From NCBI GenBank assembly GCA_018883305.1, contig VEQI01000055.1:1-13049 (forward strand): 13,049 nt of DNA, read 5' to 3'. The notes beneath the pieces are model-generated. The model was not told the origin of the DNA. It searched no databases and saw nothing but the letters and a program-made list of their open reading frames with translations. This document shows, piece after piece, positions 9,372-13,049 of this stretch. The position numbers were made by a program, and so were the translations under genes. The first letter of the stretch is position 1, and every line of letters starts with the position of its first letter. The DNA is from Limnohabitans sp. (lineage in GTDB: Bacteria > Pseudomonadota > Gammaproteobacteria > Burkholderiales > Burkholderiaceae_C).

Positions 9372-10211
9372 TTAGAACTGGACCTTGTCACCCTCGGCCA
9401 TGGGGACCAGGTTGGTCAGGGCGCCCTTCATGGCGTTTTGAAATTCGGCCAGAGTGCCCTTGGTCAGCGGGTTGGAGTTGTAGTGCATGGGGATGACAGC
9501 CTTGGGCGTCAGCCAGTTCTTGACGGCAAAGGCGGCGTCTTCCGGGTCCATGGTGAAGTTGCCGCCAATGGGCATCAGCACCAGGTCGGGCTTGTAACGG
9601 TCGTTGATGAACTTCATGTCGCCAAACAGGCCGGTATCGCCCATATGCCAAATCTTGAAACCGTTTTCCATCTCGATGATGTAGCCCACCGCCTCACCGG
9701 CCGGATGGGACTCCAGCTTGCCGGTGGTCGGGTTGTTGAAGACCAGCAGGGAGGAGTGCTCGGCCGCCACGGCGGTCACCTTGATACCGGGCAAGGGTGT
9801 GACGTGGCCGGTCTTGTTGAAGCGATGGCCCAGGTTGGCAGGCAGCATGCCCAGGGTGATCAGTGGAGTGACCATGTCGGCCGGGCCGTAGAGCACGGTG
9901 TTGTTCAGCTTGGCAATGGCTGGCGCGTCACCGATGTGGTCCACGTGTGCATGGGTGACCAGCAACAGGTCCACTTTGCCCAGGGCGCTGAGGTCGGTTT
10001 TGTAGGGGGCCGGTGTCTTGGGACCGCCAGACAACCACGGGTCGATGACGATGGTCTTTCCGCCTGGCGTGGTGATGCGGAACGAGGCCTGTCCCAGCCA
10101 GAGCAACTCGGTCTTGCCCGTGGCCGTTTGCGCCTGAGCGGTAGCGCCCAGCAGGCTGGCGGCCATCAGGCCGGTGGTGACGGCTGTTTTCAACCATTTT
10201 GAAATGTTCAT
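9372..10211 (-). CDS. Secreted metallo-beta-lactamase-fold hydrolase, UPF0173 type
   Basis: This 279-residue protein is a metal-dependent hydrolase with the metallo-beta-lactamase fold. Its substrate is unknown. I placed the start at the ATG at 10211 (MNISKWLK) rather than 10247 because AGGAGA lies about 7 bases upstream. It then begins with a typical signal peptide: a basic start, a hydrophobic core at about residues 9-23, and a probable cleavage after an AQA near 25-28. It is therefore probably periplasmic. Metal ligands are all present: THAHVDH (H87, H89, D91, H92), H152 in AAEHSS, D192 in HMGDTG, and H243 in IPMHY. The stretches GDTGLFGDMK and PIGGNFTMDPEDAA are hallmarks of the UPF0173 group. 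That family is usually about 230 residues and cytoplasmic, so the signal peptide and a small insert near 155-172 explain the extra length. It is transcribed toward recC as a separate unit. Confidence 0.85.
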   Translation of the reverse strand: MNISKWLKTAVTTGLMAASLLGATAQAQTATGKTELLWLGQASFRITTPGGKTIVIDPWLSGGPKTPAPYKTDLSALGKVDLLLVTHAHVDHIGDAPAIAKLNNTVLYGPADMVTPLITLGMLPANLGHRFNKTGHVTPLPGIKVTAVAAEHSSLLVFNNPTTGKLESHPAGEAVGYIIEMENGFKIWHMGDTGLFGDMKFINDRYKPDLVLMPIGGNFTMDPEDAAFAVKNWLTPKAVIPMHYNSNPLTKGTLAEFQNAMKGALTNLVPMAEGDKVQF

Positions 10212-10410
10212 CGGTGTGTCTCCTGAGGGGGTCAAAGAATGGGCCATCTTAGAGGGGGTGTGCCAGTGCGGTATCAGGGGTTGCGAGCAGGGGAGCCGAA
10301 TGGAGGGTTATTGGGAAGGGATGATCAGGGGCAACCCAAAAGCTGGACATTTGATGTTGCCGATTCCGGGAAGACGGAAAATGTTTGCGACAATGTCCCC
10401 CGCAACACTC

Positions 10411-10453
10411 GCCCGAGTGGTGAAATTGGTAGACACAGCGGACTTAAAATCCG
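10411..10453 (+). tRNA. 5' fragment of tRNA-Leu(UAA), broken after the anticodon stem
   Basis: The sequence begins with acceptor strand GCCCGAG (10411-10417). The D-arm follows (GTGAAATTGGTAGACAC), then the anticodon arm CGGA-CTTAAAA-TCCG (10439-10453), whose loop gives anticodon UAA. The next base is A at 10454, where the outermost stem pair needs C or U. After it there is no variable arm, no GGTTCGA-type T-arm and no CTCGGGC 3' acceptor strand. The gene is therefore about half a tRNA and cannot be functional as it stands. The break coincides with the left end of an integrase-bearing element, which makes it an integration-generated fragment. A standard tRNA finder might miss it. Confidence 0.85.
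10439..10453 (+). other. Likely attachment-site core (attL) at the tRNA anticodon stem-loop
   Basis: The anticodon stem provides 4-bp inverted arms CGGA and TCCG around the 7-base loop CTTAAAA. Tyrosine recombinases that use the anticodon loop of tRNA genes typically cut around a 7-bp overlap flanked by such a dyad. Host-like tRNA sequence ends exactly here and foreign sequence follows, so this is the best candidate for the crossover. The second copy, at the right end of the element, lies outside the window. Confidence 0.55.
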
Positions 10454-10479
10454 ATATGTGTCTATACTTGACAATGACT

Positions 10480-10507
10480 TGCGTTGATGTGCGTAAGTTG
10501 GTGCGTA
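10480..10507 (+). repeat. Three TGCGT repeats at 10-12 bp spacing before the integrase gene
   Basis: TGCGTT starts at 10480, and TGCGTA at 10490 and 10502. The last two are part of a 7-bp direct repeat GTGCGTA (10489-10495 and 10501-10507). ACTTG is also repeated 11 bp apart (10466 and 10477). The repeats lie on one face of the helix, between the probable core site and the integrase gene, where arm-type integrase or excisionase sites usually lie. The function is inferred from position only. Confidence 0.45.
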
Positions 10508-10534
10508 GTCATCAGTTCAAGACCGAGGTACATC

Positions 10535-11644
10535 ATGGGATCAATCGTCAAAGAGAGCGTGAACCGGGGTGGCAAGCAAGTCACTCGCTACCGTGCTCAC
10601 GTCCGCCGCGCTGGATTCAAGTCACAGTCCAAGTCGTTCTACTCGCATGCAGAGGCCAAGGCCTGGCTGCGCAATGCAGAGTCGGATGCCGAACAGAAGA
10701 AGGACCAGGACAAAGGCATCTATCGATTCTCTGCCGTGGCAGATCTGTTTGCAAAGACTCCCCCCCGCCGTGGTACCAAGTTCTGGAGTCCGACCCACTT
10801 GGGTTACTGGGAAGAGCAATTCGGTACCCGCGACATCAAGACCATCACGCGCGCCGACATCAATGTGTCCCTGGCCGCTTTGCAAGTCAAAAAAGTGGAG
10901 CGCCGCACGATCACCGGGCAGATCAAGCAGACCGAAAGGCCCATCTCCAGCAGCACTGCCAATCGCTACCTGGCCAGCTTGTCGAGCTTGTTCAACTTCG
11001 CGCTGGACGCTGGCCTGATCGATCGTCACCCGATCAAAGGCGGGCAGGTCCGCAAGCTGACAGAGGGCAACGGACGTACCAGGATCTTGACCACCGAAGA
11101 AGAGGACAGGCTGATTGCCGAGGCTGAGCGCAGTACCTGGCCACCGATGGCACTTTTCCTGCGCTTGGCCCTCACGACTGGGGCGCGAAAGTCGGAACTG
11201 TTGCGTCTGCGCTGGGCTGACATTGACCTTGATCGGCGGATTGCAGTGATACCCAAGACCAAGAATGGCGAGGTACGCGCCCTGCCTCTGGTCCTGTCAG
11301 TTCGTGATGCCCTCAAAGCAGCCAAGAAGGTTCAACCCTTGGCAAGTGATTTGGTTTTCTTCAATCCCAAGGACCCTGGCAAGCCCAAAAACATAGAGAC
11401 CATCTGGAAGCATGTCCGCCAGCGGTCGGGACTGGAGGCAGACCGGGCGGATTCGCTGGATCGCGTGGTGCTGCACTCCACCAGACACACGGCGGCCACC
11501 AAACTGATCCGGGGAGGCGCAAACCTCATCCAGGCCGCCGCAGTGACTGGCCACAAGACTGTCGGCATGCTCAAGAAGTACACCCACCTGGGCGCTGATG
11601 ATGTTGTGGCGCTGGCCGATCGCCTACTGGAGCAACGCAAATGA
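10535..11644 (+). CDS. int: Tyrosine recombinase (phage-type site-specific integrase)
   Basis: This is a 369-residue DNA strand-exchange enzyme that inserts and excises the element. I chose the ATG at 10535 (MGSIVKES) because GAGGT sits 6 bases upstream. The frame is open to 10484, but that stretch encodes an unlikely peptide. The N-terminus (about 1-60, with KQVTRYRAHVRRAG) resembles an arm-binding domain. A core-binding domain with STANRYLASLSSLFNFALDAG follows, then the catalytic domain. All catalytic residues are visible: R218 in TTGARKSELL, K243 in KTKNGEVR, H314 and R317 in LHSTRH, H340 in VTGHKT, and nucleophile Y349 in KKYTHL. The enzyme looks intact. The gene reads away from the tRNA fragment, so the tRNA promoter could transcribe into it. 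Its TGA overlaps the next ATG. Confidence 0.93.
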   Translation: MGSIVKESVNRGGKQVTRYRAHVRRAGFKSQSKSFYSHAEAKAWLRNAESDAEQKKDQDKGIYRFSAVADLFAKTPPRRGTKFWSPTHLGYWEEQFGTRDIKTITRADINVSLAALQVKKVERRTITGQIKQTERPISSSTANRYLASLSSLFNFALDAGLIDRHPIKGGQVRKLTEGNGRTRILTTEEEDRLIAEAERSTWPPMALFLRLALTTGARKSELLRLRWADIDLDRRIAVIPKTKNGEVRALPLVLSVRDALKAAKKVQPLASDLVFFNPKDPGKPKNIETIWKHVRQRSGLEADRADSLDRVVLHSTRHTAATKLIRGGANLIQAAAVTGHKTVGMLKKYTHLGADDVVALADRLLEQRK

Positions 11645-12243
11645 GTAAGGCTCCTTCATCCGTGTTAAGTGGACTTGGATCAAGACAAACCGAGAGTGTG
11701 AAACACACGAAAGAAATTGATCGGCCAAAGTTGGATCGGTATCCCAAGCCGCTCAGAGAAATGCTGAATAAGCGAATAGCCACGCTGGAGCGCTGGCTGA
11801 AATTCAACGATCTTGATATGTCATGGAAAGAAGCTTTGGATGACTTTCGTGAGAACGTCCATATGGGCGTTACCAGCCCGTTCTATGCCATGAAGTACAA
11901 GGACTGTGGCGATATCGTTCAGTCTGCTTGGCTTCTAGATGAAGCCTTCGGAAAGTTGCACGATTACCAGCCAGAAGACTATTTGACCGAGGGCGTACTG
12001 AAAGCGTCCCAAAGATTCAACAGGAAGGGAAAGACCACTGACGACACGCCTAAGGCGATGGCACTGCTTCAAAAGTATGGGATCCTGAATGCGAAGCGCG
12101 GAAACGATGAAACGCCAGGCACGCAGGGCTGGATACGCAAGAAGGTCGGACTTGAAACAAGCTTGAGCCCACGCACCATTGACGGTATTGCCTCAAAGCT
12201 CAGGAAAGCTGCGAAATTGCAAAAAGGGATTGCAACGAATTAG
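11641..12243 (+). CDS. Unknown protein coupled to the integrase gene
   Basis: This 200-residue protein matches no family I recognise. Its ATG overlaps the integrase stop as ATGA, so it is probably translated by coupling and co-transcribed with int. The product is charged and mainly helical in appearance, with no signal peptide or membrane segment. An N-terminal Ser/Thr-rich tail of about 25 residues precedes a Lys/Arg-rich helical region (KPLREMLNKRIATLERWLKF), an acidic middle, and a basic C-terminus (SKLRKAAKLQKG). Base composition is much lower in GC than recBCD, which suggests horizontal origin. The stop is a TAG at 12241, 47 bases before the next start. A recombination accessory factor or cargo protein are both possible, and neither is shown by the sequence. 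Confidence 0.75.
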   Translation: MSKAPSSVLSGLGSRQTESVKHTKEIDRPKLDRYPKPLREMLNKRIATLERWLKFNDLDMSWKEALDDFRENVHMGVTSPFYAMKYKDCGDIVQSAWLLDEAFGKLHDYQPEDYLTEGVLKASQRFNRKGKTTDDTPKAMALLQKYGILNAKRGNDETPGTQGWIRKKVGLETSLSPRTIDGIASKLRKAAKLQKGIATN

Positions 12244-12254
12244 GCACCAGACAC

Positions 12255-12286
12255 TGCGAGCACCTCAACAAATACAGGTGTTCGCA
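12255..12286 (+). promoter_or_regulatory. 11-bp hairpin burying the ribosome-binding site of the next gene
   Basis: TGCGAGCACCT (12255-12265) pairs with AGGTGTTCGCA (12276-12286) through one G-U pair, leaving a 10-base loop CAACAAATAC. The right arm contains the only plausible ribosome-binding site (AGGTG) and ends two bases before the ATG at 12288. No T-run follows, so it is not an intrinsic terminator. As RNA it would hide the ribosome-binding site. As DNA the near-dyad could be an operator. Confidence 0.6.
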
Positions 12287-12287
12287 A

Positions 12288-12542
12288 ATGCAAACAGATC
12301 AAAAGCAAGGTGCAGACTGGTTCCCCCTAACCGAAGCAGTCGAGAAACCAGCAATCAAGCAGCTGGTCCCTACGCCCATCAGCTTCTATAACTTGCTGCG
12401 CAAGAATCGCCGCCGCCTGATTGAGCAGGGTGCGATCATCAAGGCGGGGAAAGCATGGGCCGTGTCGGTTAGCCGAGCCCCTGGTGTTATCGAACAGATT
12501 TACCGTGAGCAAACGCTCGCAGCCCTTGACCGTGTCGCATGA
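12288..12542 (+). CDS. Small basic protein, probable winged-helix DNA-binding (excisionase- or regulator-like)
   Basis: This 84-residue protein starts at an ATG with AGGTG 7 bases upstream. The layout is WFPLTEAVEK, then a basic helical stretch SFYNLLRKNRRRLIEQGAII, then a short strand-turn-strand KAGKAWAVSVSRAP, then a final helix GVIEQIYREQTLAALDRVA. The order helix, basic helix, small wing is typical of excisionase- or AlpA-like small DNA-binding proteins. Such genes commonly sit near integrases and control excision direction or transcription. I do not recognise a specific family, so the assignment rests on pattern and context. The hairpin over its ribosome-binding site suggests tight translational or autoregulatory control. 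The gene ends 6 bases before the next ORF. Confidence 0.68.
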   Translation: MQTDQKQGADWFPLTEAVEKPAIKQLVPTPISFYNLLRKNRRRLIEQGAIIKAGKAWAVSVSRAPGVIEQIYREQTLAALDRVA

Positions 12543-12548
12543 ATCACC

Positions 12549-13028
12549 ATGCGGCTGTCAAAATTCAAACCTGGTGCGCAGGAAGTGCTCCCTCTTTTCC
12601 CGGAGCTTCTTCCAATGCCATGCACCCAAAAGAAAACCCCTGACGGACCGCCATCCGCAGGGGTTCAAGACACACACCAAAGGCCCGTAGGGCACCGCCA
12701 TGATGGCGCGCTTGTCACGGCCAGCAAACTGGCTGGCGGACGGTTCCTTTTTTACCATGCCAGCGACCAATGGCTTCTCGATGCAGGCCTAATTGAAAGT
12801 GGCAGCCTTCCACGCCAGGACATTGGCCACTGCATTGTCATCAACGGCCCCTCAACTTTCGGTCAGGCGGTACGGCTACCAGATGGCAATGTTGGGTTGA
12901 CCATTGATGCCTTTGTCGCAATTGGCAAGGATCGGCATTTCATCCGATTTCTTGCCACAGCTTGCGGGTCAGATGCTCTGCCAGCCTCTGAGGTTATTCA
13001 GTCCCCAGGCGGGCGGAGGGTTGGGTGA
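12549..13028 (+). CDS. Unknown 159-residue ORF of the mobile element
   Basis: This open frame is not recognised. Arguments for it being real: it begins 6 bases after the previous stop, lies on the same strand, and its TGA overlaps the ATG of the next gene (TGATG), as in coupled phage genes. The C-terminal half (RFLFYHASDQWLLDAG... to FIRFLATACG) reads like ordinary protein. Arguments against: there is no ribosome-binding site before the ATG at 12549, and the N-terminal 60 residues are rich in Pro, Gly and His and cross several hairpins. One of those hairpins is a minus-strand terminator. A later start at the ATG at 12615 (MPCTQKK) is possible but lies in the same hairpin region. No membrane segment or signal peptide is apparent. 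Confidence 0.5.
   Translation: MRLSKFKPGAQEVLPLFPELLPMPCTQKKTPDGPPSAGVQDTHQRPVGHRHDGALVTASKLAGGRFLFYHASDQWLLDAGLIESGSLPRQDIGHCIVINGPSTFGQAVRLPDGNVGLTIDAFVAIGKDRHFIRFLATACGSDALPASEVIQSPGGRRVG
12626..12665 (-). terminator. Strong intrinsic terminator on the minus strand
   Basis: AACCCCTG (12635-12642) pairs with CAGGGGTT (12658-12665). After a bulged A, CGGA (12644-12647) pairs with TCCG (12654-12657), enclosing a 6-base loop. On the minus strand this 12-bp stem runs into TTTTCTTTTGGG, the layout of a rho-independent terminator for leftward transcription. It lies inside the plus-strand 159-residue ORF and has no T-run on the plus strand. It would stop an antisense transcript, or one coming from beyond the window, before the small DNA-binding gene. 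Confidence 0.6.
12696..12737. repeat. Two further small palindromes next to the minus-strand terminator
   Basis: CGCCAT-G-ATGGCG (12696-12708) is a perfect 6-bp dyad with a single central base. GCCAGC (12720-12725) and GCTGGC (12732-12737) form a second 6-bp dyad with a 6-base loop. A TTTTTT run follows at 12748-12753, too far from the stem for a normal terminator. With the terminator at 12626-12665 they give three dyads in about 110 bases, an unusual density inside a supposed coding frame. Confidence 0.45.
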
Positions 13029-13049
13029 TGGCAGGCGACTGGATCAAGA
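13028..13049 (+). CDS. Start of a gene beginning MAGDWIK (cut by window edge)
   Basis: Only seven codons are visible: ATG then A-G-D-W-I-K. The start is well supported because GGAGGG lies 7 bases upstream and the ATG overlaps the preceding TGA. From memory, an M-(A/G)-GDWIK start is frequent in phage and ICE replication-associated or replisome-organiser-like proteins of Burkholderiales. If so, the element's replication region begins here. The visible part is too short to confirm this. Confidence 0.55.

Larger units (their letters stand above)
10443..13049 (+). mobile_element. Left end of an integrated genetic element (phage, satellite or ICE type)
   Basis: The element starts at the broken tRNA-Leu and continues past the right edge. 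It carries, all on the plus strand, a tyrosine recombinase, an unknown gene overlapping its stop, a small probable winged-helix protein, an unknown ORF, and the start of a MAGDWIK gene. Base composition falls from clearly GC-rich in recBCD to about 47% in two lines counted within the second gene (11701-11820). No structural, transfer or cargo gene is visible yet, so the type of element cannot be decided. Confidence 0.75.

Noticed and set aside
9438..10202. Plus-strand open frame of 254 codons opposite the hydrolase gene
   Set aside because: The minus frame has a signal peptide, a complete metal site and a good ribosome-binding site. The plus frame is compositional noise.
10273..10337. Repeated ATCAGGGG and inverted GGGTTGC/GCAACCC upstream of the tRNA
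   Set aside because: The copies are short, with a spacer of nearly 50 bases, in GC-rich DNA. This is easily explained by chance, and no function is suggested by position.
10239..10487. 82-codon frame containing SGEIGRHSGLKIR
   Set aside because: This too is a translation of tRNA-Leu sequence, commonly mis-annotated as a protein.
10443..10534. Group I intron in the anticodon loop of tRNA-Leu(UAA)
   Set aside because: Such introns interrupt the anticodon itself. Here the loop and four stem pairs are complete before the break, no 3' exon is seen, and an integrase gene starts after 81 bases.
10174..11127. Long plus-strand frame running through the tRNA fragment into int (317 codons)
   Set aside because: Its segment VVKLVDTADLKSD is just the translated tRNA-Leu, a well-known false prediction. 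The rest is out of frame with the clear recombinase.
1..13049. CRISPR array, rRNA, insertion sequence or toxin-antitoxin pair
   Set aside because: No regularly spaced repeats, no rRNA-like sequence, no transposase and no recognisable toxin or antitoxin fold were found on either strand.

Overview
The window looks like the chromosome of a GC-rich betaproteobacterium, most likely in the Burkholderiales/Comamonadaceae. This is inferred from the high GC of the left part, the protein flavour and the uninterrupted recC-recB-recD order. A mobile element with lower GC is joined on at the right through a broken tRNA-Leu gene. The species cannot be named from the sequence alone.

Left part (1-9271, minus strand): a recC-recB-recD operon encoding the RecBCD helicase-nuclease (exonuclease V). 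Transcription runs right to left. The genes overlap by 4 bases (ATGA) at both junctions, so translation is probably coupled. No ptrA-like protease gene lies between recC and recB, unlike in E. coli. recD runs off the left edge, probably only just before its stop. All visible catalytic motifs of the RecB and RecD helicases and the RecB nuclease are intact. RecC has the usual degenerate helicase-like layout.

Middle (9272-10410): a secreted metallo-beta-lactamase-fold hydrolase of the UPF0173 type, also on the minus strand. A 100-base gap separates it from recC and holds a GC-rich hairpin (probable terminator), a possible recC promoter and a perfect 8-bp palindrome. The 199 bases between the hydrolase start and the tRNA (10212-10410) hold no convincing gene. 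They should contain the hydrolase and tRNA promoters, but I could not assign hexamers with confidence.

Right part (10411-13049): the first 43 bases of a tRNA-Leu(UAA) are perfect as far as the 3' strand of the anticodon stem, then the sequence becomes unrelated. This is the left junction of an integrated element. From left to right the element carries: spaced TGCGT repeats (possible integrase arm sites), a complete tyrosine recombinase, an overlapping unknown 200-residue gene, a small basic probable winged-helix (excisionase- or regulator-like) gene, an unknown 159-residue ORF, and the first codons of a gene beginning MAGDWIK. The small winged-helix gene has its ribosome-binding site buried in an 11-bp hairpin. 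The unknown ORF is crossed by stacked hairpins, one of which is a good minus-strand terminator. The MAGDWIK start is reminiscent of phage or ICE replication-type proteins. The most unusual points are the junction that leaves the tRNA broken on the integrase side, the hairpin over the start of the small regulator gene, and the antisense terminator region.
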